A stretch of 64,000 bases of DNA from Candidatus Melainabacteria bacterium (GCA_013288645.1 JABDBL010000002.1:1-64000), one strand, 5' to 3'. Shown: positions 8,281 through 17,848, numbered from the stretch's first letter. Numbers and translations: made by a program. The notes: a model not told the origin generated them from the letters alone.

Positions 8281-9636
8281 TTACTGTATTTTTTGTTTAA
8301 TTAAAGCTGATTTTGTTTCATGATCCACCCACACTAGTTGCTGCTTAAGTTTGGGATAGTCCGTAAGAAAGCTCAAATGCACATGTTTCTCAGAATGTGG
8401 CTCCAAATGAAATAGAAACTGCGAATTCTCTTCGGGGCTCGAACACAATGGATGACGATTGCCGTTTGTATCCTCAAGAAATAAATCAATAGAACTCAAA
8501 TCTGCCTCCCCATCGTTTATTAAAGTAGCCTCTACAGTTACGAAATGTCCTCCCACACCATCATTAGCTATCTTGCTTTTTTCAATTTTTATTCTCAACT
8601 CAGGCAGTTCGGCAGTTTTGCTTGCTGGCTCTTTTTCAGTAGCTGCAGGCATAAGCAAATCAGTATTAATAACCATATTAAGATCGTCGCCTGGCTCTAG
8701 TGTTGCTTTTGGACCCTTACGCATAACCGCATAGCCTGTGGCTATTAATGCACCGGCTGCCGCACCACCTGCAATGTTATATCCATGCATAGCAATAGTA
8801 TTTTGAAGACCAAAAAGCTCATAAGCAACCAATGCCCCCACGATAGCGCCACCTGCAGCATGAGCAGCTATGATGCCGAAGCCCTTTGCTTTGGTTTTAA
8901 TCGTGGAGCGCTTAGCATTATTCGCTTCCGCGCGAAAAGCAAATTTCCTCCCATCCGGAGTAATTAACTGATTAAAAGAAAGCTCAAGCGATCCAGGTCT
9001 ATATACGCGCCTAGGCGGCAAAATTTTGGACACAGAACCACAAAAGACTGAGCCTTCCGGAATAATCTTATTCTTGTCCACATAAATATCTTCCGTTGTT
9101 CTAGCGGTAATTTGCTGACCCAGACGGGCTGGATATAGATTGCCATCCAGATCACGGTTTATTAGACTAATTGGATGACTGGGTACACTTGCAAGTTTAA
9201 GCTTAATCGGCGTACCCGTGGGCACTGTATAGGTAATGCCACCCTGCAACACAAAGGGGGGTTTAGCTGGCGAATTTTTATCATTCTCTATCTCGAGCTG
9301 CTTCTCTTTTTCATTCTGAGCCTTTAAAGATTCATTTTCTATTTGGTCAGAATTTGAACCTTGATCGTCTGATAAACTATCCGCCTCGATATTGCCTTGC
9401 ATAGAATTATCGATATCATCTGATTTAACAGAGGGCTGATGCAGATTAAATTCAACAGCTCCTTTCTCTGTATTTGTTTGCCCTTGTCCAGCAGAAATGC
9501 TTGCGCTAACAGCATTGAGGAATATGACATTAACTATCGACCAAATCAATAAATTCTTATTGGTCCTACAGAACGAAAAATTTGCCAAATCAACAAACAA
9601 AATAACCCATCTTTCCATGTTAATAAAGACAGTCAT
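8281..9636 (-). CDS. Hypothetical exported/membrane protein with glycine-rich hydrophobic region
   Basis: A 451-aa protein. A hydrophobic N-terminal segment (LLIWSIVNVIFLNAVSAS, about residues 28-46) suggests a signal peptide or anchor; the start is uncertain because Met1 and Met7 both lack a clear ribosome-binding site. Residues 60-125 are acidic, Asn/Gln/Ser-rich and probably disordered. A conserved-looking domain follows (about 130-250: TPIKLKLASVPSHPISLINR, IPEGSVFCGSV, PGSLELSFNQLITPDG). A Gly/Ala-rich hydrophobic stretch (about 255-305) resembles glycine-zipper membrane segments. The C-terminal part (about 345-440) looks like a beta-sandwich. I do not recognise the family. The middle domain loosely resembles cell-envelope proteins that limit surface exposure, but that is a guess. 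Confidence 0.6.
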   Translation of the reverse strand: MTVFINMERWVILFVDLANFSFCRTNKNLLIWSIVNVIFLNAVSASISAGQGQTNTEKGAVEFNLHQPSVKSDDIDNSMQGNIEADSLSDDQGSNSDQIENESLKAQNEKEKQLEIENDKNSPAKPPFVLQGGITYTVPTGTPIKLKLASVPSHPISLINRDLDGNLYPARLGQQITARTTEDIYVDKNKIIPEGSVFCGSVSKILPPRRVYRPGSLELSFNQLITPDGRKFAFRAEANNAKRSTIKTKAKGFGIIAAHAAGGAIVGALVAYELFGLQNTIAMHGYNIAGGAAAGALIATGYAVMRKGPKATLEPGDDLNMVINTDLLMPAATEKEPASKTAELPELRIKIEKSKIANDGVGGHFVTVEATLINDGEADLSSIDLFLEDTNGNRHPLCSSPEENSQFLFHLEPHSEKHVHLSFLTDYPKLKQQLVWVDHETKSALIKQKIQ

Positions 9637-9743
9637 ATGATAGCCGGCAGGAGGCGCTCTGAAAAGAGTAAAGAATTAAAAGAGGTCTTCAGTAAGTAGC
9701 GCTCTATTGAATAGATATAGTTAAGTTAAGCCACGCCGGGAAT

Positions 9744-9930
9744 GGCGAGGAGCCTTCCGCAGCGGAGCGTTAAGGATACGCGCGGAGGAGCCGAAGAATG
9801 AAAGCGACGGAGCGCTTAAACATAAGGAACAAACGATTTAGCGCAGCAAGGAACGGCGAGGAGCCTTCCGCAGCGGAGCGTTAAGGATACGCGCGGAGGA
9901 GCCGAAGAATGAAAGCGACGGAGCGCTTAA
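9744..9930. repeat. Two identical 76-bp GC-rich repeat copies (dispersed repeat family)
   Basis: Copy A (9744-9819) and copy B (9855-9930) are identical over 76 bp, separated by 35 bp of partly similar sequence (111-bp period). Each contains AGCGGAGCG, the core TACGCGCGGAGGAGCCGAAG and CGGAGCGC, far more GC-rich than the surroundings. The core recurs in inverse orientation twice near 30.7 kb. The copies lie in the gap between two divergent genes. They contain short self-complementary pieces such as GGCGAGGAGCC. They look like a REP/MITE-type dispersed element rather than a gene. Confidence 0.85.
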
Positions 9931-10025
9931 TATACGTTTCGTTTTAGTCACTTATTGGGCATACCATCTTGGGAAACACTCGCATGTCCAATCAATAAGT
10001 TGTAGATAGCTAGCTTGTTCAAAAT

Positions 10026-11909
10026 TTGATGTTGTCAGGACAAACTCGATCAGTAAGTGCTTTATCCGCCGATCAAAATGCCGGTGAGAGCATCTGCATT
10101 CTTACAAACGGTCCCAACCTAATAGAAGAACTAACAGAACTCCAAGCCAATAAAAGAAAATTTGAGATACTGCTAATTGACTCTCAAAAGAGTGGCTTTT
10201 TATTTCCTGTTGAAATATTTTTTGAAACGACTACTTTAGTCAAACAAATATTGGAAGTAGAAGGCTCTGTTATTTTTCTCACCAGTAATAGGGCTCTGGC
10301 ACTTAAAAAGGAATCTCTTCTAGGCAACCTGTCTTTGCATACCTTCGCTAGTTATTCAGAACTGTTCGATCATTCTCCGGATTTAACAAGGCACGTTCAA
10401 GCAACTACTGCTAAAACTGAAATATTGCCAGAAAATACAGACCTCACTCAGCAAATACTTATGTCTTCGGTGCCTGTTCTCAAAGAGGCCGGCATTAAGG
10501 CTAAGGGAATTCGGCAGGCAACCAGTAAATCCACTATGGTTTTGAGCGTCATCGATAGTTTCACCCCTATAAGCGCTATTTGTTTGCGCCTGAGTGAAAA
10601 CCAGAACCTGACCAATGAACAAATATGGCAAGAAATCAAAGCCTTAGAACTAGATAAATTGATTTATCCTATATTTCCAAAAATCCCATTTTTGGTCAAT
10701 TGCTTTCGCAGCCGTTCTTCTTTTACACTCAAAGACTATTTATTAGCAGCCCAACTTGTAACCCAATCTCAGTTTGATGAATTAATGGTCGGTGGGGCGT
10801 TTAAACCAGGTAAAGATGCCACATATATAGGCGGACAATTATTAAAACTGCAGTATATAAATGCACGCCAGTTAGAAGTAGTTATGCAAGATCTAGCTTT
10901 TTATGGACAAAAGGCCAGTCTGGAGTCCAATAAGCTAATTAAAACCTCAGGCGACGAGTCGCAATTACAAACACTGGTTGGTTATTTAGGTACTACGGAC
11001 CCGGCAAACTTATTGCAGAATTTTGCGCAAAATAGAGATACCGGCGTTCTTTCGGTTGAACACCGCGATGCTCATTTTCGTGCTCACTTTGAAGAAGGAC
11101 GCTTAGTCCATGTCAGAGTTGGCAAAATAACCGGCAATAAAGCTATTATTGAATTTGCTAGCGCTTGGCGAGAAGGTATTTTCGTTTTTATTCAACGTAA
11201 ACCGCCACCAGATTTAGCCATTGAAGCTTGTAAGTTGACAAAGAATCTAGACAAATTGCTTTTGGAAGCCGCGTTGGCAAAAGATAATATGGATCAAGAT
11301 TTGCTTGCTCTGCCCAAGAAATTAGATGTAATACTTGAAAAATTACCAGATCCACGTAAATTCCTTGACCAAGATGGTATACAGACTGCCATTAAAGATC
11401 CTAAGGACAATAGTCCTATAGCAGGCAAAGAAATAGCACAAATGAAAAGACTATGGGCTGAGCTAGATGGTTTAACCAAGTTATCAGATGTAATAAAAAG
11501 GTTAGGCGATGTAACTCGATACGAAGGTGTGCGCAGCGCTCACTTGCTAGTATATAACGGTCTAAGTCATGTCCCAGACACAGATCTAATGCAGCCACTA
11601 GAAAAATTCAATTTAATTTGTCGCCATATAGGCGAAAGAATTGGTCTCGAACGCGGCACGGCTTTTTTGCGTCTCAGTTTGCGTGACTCGCTGGGATATT
11701 CCGCTAGAGCTCGTCTATATATTATAACTTCAGCCGGTGAACTAGGTATTGATCAAGGTGCTGCACACTCTGCACATGCTTCTCTATCGCAGGTATTGCA
11801 AGACGTTGAGGATTGGCAAGTTAAGTACATAGAATATGTAAGCCAAGAGATGAATCCAGAGGAACTTATGACCATTATCCAAGAAGTGCATATGAATCAG
11901 TTAAATTAA
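10026..11909 (+). CDS. DUF4388-domain protein (PatA-like N-terminal regulator family)
   Basis: A 627-aa soluble protein. Residues about 315-415 match the DUF4388 pattern: YLGTTDPANLLQNF, then TGVLSVE, then HFEEGRLVHVRVGKITGNKA, with the alternating strand pattern seen in PatA N-terminal-like proteins of cyanobacteria and deltaproteobacteria. Residues about 232-296 contain a helical unit (YIGGQLLKLQYINARQLEVV) of the type found at the N-terminus of GspE/PilB-like proteins and also in the 591-aa protein near 44.7 kb. The C-terminal 200 residues are not recognised. DUF4388 proteins are often linked to gliding, pili or two-component signalling. The start may be TTG at 10026 or ATG at 10029; no strong ribosome-binding site is visible. 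Confidence 0.75.
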   Translation: MMLSGQTRSVSALSADQNAGESICILTNGPNLIEELTELQANKRKFEILLIDSQKSGFLFPVEIFFETTTLVKQILEVEGSVIFLTSNRALALKKESLLGNLSLHTFASYSELFDHSPDLTRHVQATTAKTEILPENTDLTQQILMSSVPVLKEAGIKAKGIRQATSKSTMVLSVIDSFTPISAICLRLSENQNLTNEQIWQEIKALELDKLIYPIFPKIPFLVNCFRSRSSFTLKDYLLAAQLVTQSQFDELMVGGAFKPGKDATYIGGQLLKLQYINARQLEVVMQDLAFYGQKASLESNKLIKTSGDESQLQTLVGYLGTTDPANLLQNFAQNRDTGVLSVEHRDAHFRAHFEEGRLVHVRVGKITGNKAIIEFASAWREGIFVFIQRKPPPDLAIEACKLTKNLDKLLLEAALAKDNMDQDLLALPKKLDVILEKLPDPRKFLDQDGIQTAIKDPKDNSPIAGKEIAQMKRLWAELDGLTKLSDVIKRLGDVTRYEGVRSAHLLVYNGLSHVPDTDLMQPLEKFNLICRHIGERIGLERGTAFLRLSLRDSLGYSARARLYIITSAGELGIDQGAAHSAHASLSQVLQDVEDWQVKYIEYVSQEMNPEELMTIIQEVHMNQLN

Positions 11910-11997
11910 GCTTGGTCGCCAAATCATCAAAATTCATTTGCTTTTTCCGCCATCCTTGCTCTGCTGAGCCCTTCAGTTTAAACTAATAGGGGTTGAA

Positions 11998-13209
11998 ATG
12001 GTGATTTGGATGAAGCAGGCTTTTATTATTGATGCTATACGCACACCAATTGGACGTTATGGCGGTGCACTTAAATCCTGCCGCCCCGATGACTTAGCAG
12101 CTCTTCTTATCAGAAAACTTATTGAACGAAATAATATAGCTCCCCAACTCATCGAAGATGTAATTTTAGGTGCTGCCAACCAAGCAGGTGAGGACAATCG
12201 CAATGTCGGACGAATGGCTGCTCTATTAGCTGGGTTACCAGTTGAATGTGCTGGAGCAACAGTTAACAGACTATGTGGTTCAGGCTTAATGGCAGTAAAT
12301 GAGGCTTGCAAATCAATTATGGTTGGCGAAGGTGATTTGTTTATTGCCGGGGGAGTGGAATCAATGACTCGCGCGCCGTTAGTAACAGCCAAAGCGGAAG
12401 AAGGTTTTGCTCGAGGCAATCCCACATTATTTGATACCACCATTGGTTGGCGCTTCATCAATGAAAAATTGGCTTCTCTATACCCTCCACTTTCTATGGG
12501 CGAAACGGCAGAAAATCTGGCACAAAAATATTCCATTAGCCGCAGTAGGCAAGATGAGTTTGCTTTAGAAAGCCAAAAACATTATGCGCAGAATAAAGAA
12601 AAATTGGCAAAAGAAATTATTCCGGTTCCGATTGCTACTAACAAAGACAAAGAAGCTCGATTAGTAACTGAGGACGAACATCCAAGACCACAAACCACTA
12701 TTGAAGATTTAAGTAAACTAAAACCCGTTTTCAAAACAGATGGAACAGTTACTGCAGGCAATTCTGCTGGTATTAATGATGGTGCAGCAATGCTACTTAT
12801 TGCCTCAGAAAAAAAGGCCCAAGAGCTCAGGCTGAAGCCTATAGCTAGCTATGTAACTTCTGCTGTCGCCGGTGTTGATCCTTCATACATGGGTATTGGA
12901 CCAGTTCCAGCTACAAAAAAAGCTCTCACTAGAGCAGAACTCACACTGAAAGATATACAATTAATTGAGCTAAATGAAGCTTTTGCTGCTCAAAGCTTAG
13001 CTTGCATCGATCAACTAGGTTTAGATCAATCGATTGTTAATGTCAATGGTGGCGCTATCGCTCTTGGACATCCATTGGGCTCAAGTGGCGCCCGCATTCT
13101 TACCACTCTTCTATATGAAATGCGCCGCCGACAAATTAACTATGGTTTGGCCACTATGTGTATTGGTGTAGGACAAGGCATAGCGACTATAGTTAAACGG
13201 ATGGAATAA
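11998..13209 (+). CDS. Acetyl-CoA acetyltransferase (thiolase)
   Basis: A 403-aa thiolase. The acyl-accepting cysteine is C93 in NRLCGSGLMAV. The other catalytic residues are H358 in ALGHPLGSSGAR and C388 in TMCIGVGQG. The sequence resembles degradative and PcaF/AtoB-like thiolases (IDAIRTPIGRYGG at the N-terminus). It condenses or cleaves acetyl-CoA/acetoacetyl-CoA or 3-oxoadipyl-CoA in the cytoplasm. AGGGGTTGAA before the first ATG supports that start; the family N-terminus could also begin at residue 5 (MKQAF). No beta-oxidation genes are adjacent, although an acyl-CoA synthetase lies at 34-36 kb. Confidence 0.92.
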   Translation: MVIWMKQAFIIDAIRTPIGRYGGALKSCRPDDLAALLIRKLIERNNIAPQLIEDVILGAANQAGEDNRNVGRMAALLAGLPVECAGATVNRLCGSGLMAVNEACKSIMVGEGDLFIAGGVESMTRAPLVTAKAEEGFARGNPTLFDTTIGWRFINEKLASLYPPLSMGETAENLAQKYSISRSRQDEFALESQKHYAQNKEKLAKEIIPVPIATNKDKEARLVTEDEHPRPQTTIEDLSKLKPVFKTDGTVTAGNSAGINDGAAMLLIASEKKAQELRLKPIASYVTSAVAGVDPSYMGIGPVPATKKALTRAELTLKDIQLIELNEAFAAQSLACIDQLGLDQSIVNVNGGAIALGHPLGSSGARILTTLLYEMRRRQINYGLATMCIGVGQGIATIVKRME

Positions 13210-13513
13210 ATTATATTCAAGAAATAAATCAGATAAATGTCATGTAATACAGCCACTATTGACGGCTCTACGATTAAATAATGAGAAGTATGGATCTTAG
13301 CATGCCTATACATGGTCGGACCGCAATATATTATCATTTGCTAATGAGATAAGATTAACAAACTAACAAAATGCCACGTATATGGTGAAAACCCATTGCG
13401 GCAGGCTCAATTGAACACGAAGAAGCCGCAGAATTAAACTGAATAATTACTCTTATTAGTAGTCGACACTCTTAAAATAATTGCAACTTGGACGATTGCA
13501 ATAGGATAATTAT
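13210..13513. other. Intergenic region, about 300 bp, between convergent genes
   Basis: No gene, RNA or repeat is seen. The sequence is AT-rich. It separates the thiolase gene from the convergent FecR-like gene and should hold their terminators, but no strong stem followed by a T-run was found. Confidence 0.4.
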
Positions 13514-14293
13514 CTACAACACAATTTTTGGATTAGCAGCAAAGTGTACAGACTCTTTCAGCATTTTTTGTACAGTCGCCCTGTCCTCTCTGTTTCTAGA
13601 TATTGCCAATTGTCTCAATGGCTGAATAGTAATTACAGCCTCGGCAACGGAAAAATCTGCTCCAAATCCTCTTATTATCTCGCATTGACCATTCAAATCT
13701 AATGGTTGTACATTGCGATAAGCAATGCGGTGGCAATCAACTTCTAAACTTTCGAAATTCTTAGCCTCTTGCTCAGTTAAAACAAGCATGCGCTCAGGCT
13801 TCATAAAGATCCTATTCTTGCTGACTGTCACAGAGATTTGTTTAGGCTTTGTTTGGAGTAAATCATAAATTGCTATGTCTTTGTCAGAGGCCATAATAAA
13901 AGCAATTGCTCCTGCCCTCACTCGAATGTTTCCTGACCAGGTACCGACAACAATATCTCTTTCTGCATTGAGTAGAATGTTTCCGCCTTTAAGATCGATA
14001 TAATTGCGGATACTGTTGCTGCCTATGTAAACGCCTTCTTTGGCTAGACGTGTAGCTTCATCACAGCCAAAATTACAGGAATATATAGCCACTCCAGGGA
14101 TAACCTGACCTTCTGCCGCCATCAAACGAGTTTGTTCTGGTACATTTTTGCACGTCGCCGTTTGAGCAGTAGCCGGTTCAATTACTGCCATCATGTTAGG
14201 TACCGGATTTTCATCATAGGCGGCCCAAGCAGCACAGCCAAAAGACTGTACAACTGTGAAATAGATTAATATTAGTATAATCAACCTTTTCAT
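13514..14293 (-). CDS. Exported hypothetical protein with FecR-like region
   Basis: A 259-aa protein with a clear signal peptide (MKRLIILILIYFTVVQSFGC, cleavage likely near AAWA). A Cys at position 20 could also make it a lipoprotein, though no good lipobox precedes it. Residues about 95-175 (NILLNAERDIVVGTWSGN, then IRVRAGAIAFIMASDKDI) have the short repeated strands of FecR/DUF-type envelope proteins. Two Cys pairs in the mature part (CNFGC and others) may form disulfides. No FecI-type sigma factor or receptor is adjacent, so the FecR likeness is structural only. Function unknown. Confidence 0.55.
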   Translation of the reverse strand: MKRLIILILIYFTVVQSFGCAAWAAYDENPVPNMMAVIEPATAQTATCKNVPEQTRLMAAEGQVIPGVAIYSCNFGCDEATRLAKEGVYIGSNSIRNYIDLKGGNILLNAERDIVVGTWSGNIRVRAGAIAFIMASDKDIAIYDLLQTKPKQISVTVSKNRIFMKPERMLVLTEQEAKNFESLEVDCHRIAYRNVQPLDLNGQCEIIRGFGADFSVAEAVITIQPLRQLAISRNREDRATVQKMLKESVHFAANPKIVL

Positions 14294-14578
14294 CTGCTTG
14301 TTACTACATCCTGAGATTACTCACTTGCTCACTACTAGTGTTATTCCACAAGTTTTATTTTTCAATATTCCATAAGCATACCTTTAAACATAATTTAAGC
14401 GATCTGCTGGAATAAAGTGTCCGTGCGACTTTCCCTTAATGTCAGTAGTAATTTTTGCAAATTATCTTGATCGATTACCATAGTGTTCAATTTAGAGAGT
14501 AATGGCATTATTATAGAAGTGATGCCTGGAGCGGATTATTTTGTCAGCCGGTAGAGACAATTAAGGAGATAAATAAAA

Positions 14579-14983
14579 ATGGAATTTATGCGCAAAATGT
14601 TGGCGGCCAAAATTCATCGGGCAACAGTCACTGAGAGCAATGTTGATTACGAGGGCAGCATTGCTATGTCACCTAAACTCATAGAGGCAGCTGGCTTAAT
14701 GCCATACGAAGCAGTGCAGGTATGGAATGTTACTTCTGGCACCAGATTTGAGACATATGCGATAGCCAATATCGATGACAGCGGAGATATTTGTATAAAC
14801 GGTGCAGCGGCACATTTAGCTAAACCAGGAGATTTGATAATTGTCGCCCGTTTCATTTGGCTCAAAGAAAGTGAGTGCAAAGATTTCAAACCTACCATTG
14901 TCTTTGTAGACACGCAAAACAAAATCAAGTCAATAAACGCTGCAGAAACTAAGCTTAAGCAAAATACTAAAGCATTATCTTAA
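14579..14983 (+). CDS. panD: Aspartate 1-decarboxylase (pyruvoyl-dependent)
   Basis: This enzyme makes beta-alanine from aspartate for pantothenate and CoA synthesis. It is a proenzyme of 134 aa that cleaves itself at the Gly-Ser bond in YEGSIAMS (G26-S27 here), and the serine becomes the pyruvoyl cofactor. The N-terminus (MLAAKIHRATVTESNVDYEG), with the lysine and histidine of the active site, and the later NGAAAHLAKPGDLIIV block are characteristic. AAGGAG lies about 10 bases before the chosen ATG; a second ATG three codons on is also possible. The gene ends 15 bp from the convergent plsC. No panB or panC is adjacent. Confidence 0.95.
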   Translation: MEFMRKMLAAKIHRATVTESNVDYEGSIAMSPKLIEAAGLMPYEAVQVWNVTSGTRFETYAIANIDDSGDICINGAAAHLAKPGDLIIVARFIWLKESECKDFKPTIVFVDTQNKIKSINAAETKLKQNTKALS

Positions 14984-14998
14984 ACACTCGCCACTAAT

Positions 14999-15637
14999 TT
15001 AGTCTTGTACCTGATCCACTATTCTCGAATCCGGTAATTTGTAACCCGTTAGTTCTGACAAGACACCCATTATTTCCCAAGTTTTTGCTTCTAAGTCAGC
15101 TCCCGGCTCTATTACTTTGCCTATGCGCGCATAACATTTGCCTTTCTTTTTATTGGTGTCAATTAAACCTAATGGTAATATTGGCAAATTATTAGTGTAG
15201 GCAAAATAAGCTGCACCTGTATGTGGCGGTCCCATCGAACCTTTTACTCTGCTCCGGGTACCTTCAATAAAAATCCCTAAAGACCAACCAGCTTTAACAG
15301 CCTCTTTGATTTTTTTTATAGAAGACAGAGTTGGTTTTTTTCTGTCTATTGCTACCGTACCGAGCAGCTCAATTAATTGTGCCAAGTAAGGATTTTCAAA
15401 CAACTCTTTCTTTGCTATATAACAAATGGGTCTTTGTGTAGCTATAGAAAGTATGGGCGGATCCCAGAGAGATAGGTGGTTGGAAACAATGACCATCGGT
15501 CGGTCTTTTACAATATTTTCTCGCCCAGTAACAGACAACTGTTTAAAGAGCAGGTAGAAAGGACGGACGATAAATCGCTCTGTAGCTAACTGTATAGCTG
15601 ATCGCGATGGACTAAAAATAGGGCCCGCTTTGCTCAC
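14999..15637 (-). CDS. plsC: 1-acyl-sn-glycerol-3-phosphate acyltransferase
   Basis: A 212-aa PlsC-family acyltransferase that makes phosphatidic acid at the membrane. The HX4D catalytic motif is seen in VSNHLSLWDPP and the glycerol-phosphate-binding motif in FIEGTRSR. A conserved KKELFENP block lies between them. The start is 8 bp after the stop of the upstream TPR-NHL gene on the same strand, so the two are probably one operon. Length and motifs are normal for the short bacterial type. Confidence 0.92.
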   Translation of the reverse strand: MSKAGPIFSPSRSAIQLATERFIVRPFYLLFKQLSVTGRENIVKDRPMVIVSNHLSLWDPPILSIATQRPICYIAKKELFENPYLAQLIELLGTVAIDRKKPTLSSIKKIKEAVKAGWSLGIFIEGTRSRVKGSMGPPHTGAAYFAYTNNLPILPLGLIDTNKKKGKCYARIGKVIEPGADLEAKTWEIMGVLSELTGYKLPDSRIVDQVQD

Positions 15638-15645
15638 GCTTGTCT

Positions 15646-16785
15646 TTAAGGAGTTGACTGACTCACCGCCTCGGTCGCATTATGCGCCAAGTTTATTTTC
15701 ACAATTGTATTATCTTCCTGTTGACTGACAAACAAATTTCCCTCTTTATCCATAGCTAAATAATAAGGTTTTTTCAAACCAGAAACTATTATTTGTGCAA
15801 TACCAGCCGGGTTAATGCGTGTAACAGTGCCAGCCACATAATTAGCCACATATATATTATTATCATCATCACAAATCAGACCAATTGGTCCTTTTAAATT
15901 GACACCACTACTAAACTGACCCTTCTTACCATCTGGTGATAAGCGATCAATAGTGCTAGTAACAAAATTTGCCACATACAAATTTCCATTGCGGTCAAAG
16001 GTCAACCCCGATGGCGCCGAGAAACCATTTGCTATAACTTGCACTGAGGTGTTATCGATTAACGCAACTGGATTGCTAGCGGGCGTTGGAGCAACGACAG
16101 CAACACTAGAATTTGGCGTAGTAGAAGCATTGTTCGTTGTATTATCTATCGTTCCTAAATTTTGTTGATTAACACTAGGAGCCACAGCATCCGGTATATT
16201 AGTAGTATTATTTGCATTAGAAACATTATTAAAATTCTGGGTTACAGCAGTCTGGCTGTTAGCTGAAGTAGCAGTATTAGAACCAGAATTAGCCAATTGA
16301 CCATCAATCAGTGCCACTTTCTTCTGTGCGTCAGCAAAATGTGAGCTATTAGGCGCGATAGCCATTAAATTTTGCCGAGCTTCTGCTAATTGATTCAAGT
16401 CCATCAAAGCTAATCCTAGTTGATAGTGCGAGTCAGCATCTTCTGGCTTTACGCGCAAAGCTTCTTTGAACCTAGGCACAGCTTCCTTTAATCTTCTTTC
16501 GCTTTGATAAAGCACACCCAAATTATATTGAGCATCAGCTAAATCAGGATCCAAATCCACTGCCCGCTTAAAAAAGATAATTGCTGACTCAGGACTACCC
16601 TGTTTATAGGAACTTAATCCCAGATTATAAAGACTAATGGCGTGCGGGTTCACCCCAGCGGTATTAGGAGCATTGTTACTTAAATCCGACGCGGCAAAGC
16701 TGCCATTGGTCGACATAACCATAATTAGCAAAATCAGAAGTCGTTTTCCTAGGATCATATGAACCTGCCCTTTTATCATTTTCAT
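15646..16785 (-). CDS. Exported TPR and NHL-repeat protein
   Basis: A 379-aa protein. An N-terminal signal peptide (ILGKRLLILLIMVMSTNGSF) is followed by three TPRs (about residues 45-145: LYNLGLSSYKQGSPESAIIF, AQYNLGVLYQSERRLKEAVP, SHYQLGLALMDLNQLAEARQ). A low-complexity Asn/Thr/Ser linker spans about 160-245. The C-terminal 120 residues contain three NHL/SMP-30-type beta-propeller blades (GLTFDRNGNLYVAN, GLICDDDNNIYVAN, YLAMDKEGNLFVSQ). Three blades are too few for a closed propeller, so it may pair with another protein. Probably periplasmic or surface-exposed; function unknown. It is the first gene of the pair with plsC. Confidence 0.8.
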   Translation of the reverse strand: MKMIKGQVHMILGKRLLILLIMVMSTNGSFAASDLSNNAPNTAGVNPHAISLYNLGLSSYKQGSPESAIIFFKRAVDLDPDLADAQYNLGVLYQSERRLKEAVPRFKEALRVKPEDADSHYQLGLALMDLNQLAEARQNLMAIAPNSSHFADAQKKVALIDGQLANSGSNTATSANSQTAVTQNFNNVSNANNTTNIPDAVAPSVNQQNLGTIDNTTNNASTTPNSSVAVVAPTPASNPVALIDNTSVQVIANGFSAPSGLTFDRNGNLYVANFVTSTIDRLSPDGKKGQFSSGVNLKGPIGLICDDDNNIYVANYVAGTVTRINPAGIAQIIVSGLKKPYYLAMDKEGNLFVSQQEDNTIVKINLAHNATEAVSQSTP

Positions 16786-16898
16786 AGCTCAGTATCGTCT
16801 AATTGTCGTCCTGACGGGTATATCAAAGAAATAAAACTTGCATAAATTTGTATATTAGCTAGAATTAAGAAGTGTTGTCAGCAGAAAGGCTGGTTTTC

Positions 16899-17321
16899 AT
16901 GAGAACTATGGGCCATATTGTTACTTCCGCCGGAATCGGTCTAGCTAGTTATGCACGTTATAAGTCTCCCCCCGCAGCAATCGCCAGCTTTTTGGCTGGC
17001 TGGTTAATCGACCTTGATCATATCGTAGATTATGTCCGCGCTCACGGTTGGACCCTTAATTGGGCAAAATTCAACGAAGCAGCGCACGAAAATTACAGTG
17101 GCAAACTTTATCTGCCCTTGCACTCTTTTGAACTATTAGCCATTTTCTTTATGCTTTTCCGCGGTGTTCGCTGGCAACCCTATCGGGTAGGCATCAGCGT
17201 ATCCATATTGGCCCATTTGTTATTGGATCAAAAATGCAATCCTTCACGCGGTCCACTAACTTATTTTTTGGCCCATCGCATAAGACACGGATTTAACGCT
17301 AACTCAATACTTAAGGGCTAA
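16899..17321 (+). CDS. Small membrane protein with metal-dependent hydrolase-like His/Asp pattern
   Basis: About 140 residues from the ATG at 16899; an in-frame GTG lies nine codons upstream. AAAGG precedes the ATG. The protein has two or three hydrophobic helices and a spread of His and Asp residues: GHIVTSAG at the start, LIDLDHIVDY, LPLHSFE and LAHLLLDQKCNP. This order (H...DxDH...H...HxxxD) resembles membrane-bound metal-dependent hydrolases of the YdjM/DUF457 type, but the protein is short and the match is by eye. Its stop overlaps the start of the next gene (TAATG), so the two are translationally coupled. Confidence 0.6.
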   Translation: MRTMGHIVTSAGIGLASYARYKSPPAAIASFLAGWLIDLDHIVDYVRAHGWTLNWAKFNEAAHENYSGKLYLPLHSFELLAIFFMLFRGVRWQPYRVGISVSILAHLLLDQKCNPSRGPLTYFLAHRIRHGFNANSILKG

Positions 17322-17848
17322 TGCAAGACTTAGATCCTCCTGCAATTCCTTTTTTATTTAAACTGGACACAGAGCTCCGCAAGTCAAAATTCACAGTTTG
17401 GCGGAATATCTCATGGCATGACGGAAGTGAAATTCCTATTTTTGCCTTTAAAAACTGCTGGTTTGTCAGCCAATTTTCTATAAGCCTTTTTTTGAAAGAT
17501 ACTGATCGAGTCTCGGTAAATGACCTCAATCTGTTAACCGAGGCATGCCTTCAGTACCTTGAACGCCCAAGATCAAAGTCAACGAAAGCCCCTTGGTCTA
17601 CTCCATACCTGATTATTCTCATATTAGTATCAGAACATCTTGCACAGGAAGCAATAGATTTTGTCTGCAAAAATGATGCCATAAAAAAGCACAATATCTT
17701 TTGGAAAGAAGTGTCTGTCTGTCCAGTTCTCATTAACTCTAACATCGACCAAATTTACTATAGCCAGAAGAAACAACTATTTGGTGGAGCACTTTACCAT
17801 TGGTTGTTCAAGAATTTGGTCGAGCGTCTCATAGTACAAAACCTTTAA
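17321..17848 (+). CDS. Hypothetical protein, 175 aa, coupled to the upstream membrane protein
   Basis: A 175-aa soluble protein without a signal peptide or a recognisable domain. Its ATG overlaps the stop of the preceding gene, which argues for a real and linked gene. It is rich in aromatic residues (VWRNISWHDG, HNIFWKEVSVCPV, ALYHWLFKNL). No catalytic motif stands out. It may assist the putative metal-dependent membrane protein it is coupled to. Confidence 0.55.
   Translation: MQDLDPPAIPFLFKLDTELRKSKFTVWRNISWHDGSEIPIFAFKNCWFVSQFSISLFLKDTDRVSVNDLNLLTEACLQYLERPRSKSTKAPWSTPYLIILILVSEHLAQEAIDFVCKNDAIKKHNIFWKEVSVCPVLINSNIDQIYYSQKKQLFGGALYHWLFKNLVERLIVQNL

Noticed and set aside
12057-12536. Minus-strand frame of 159 codons inside the thiolase gene
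   Set aside because: It is antisense to a complete, conserved thiolase and has no recognisable domain.
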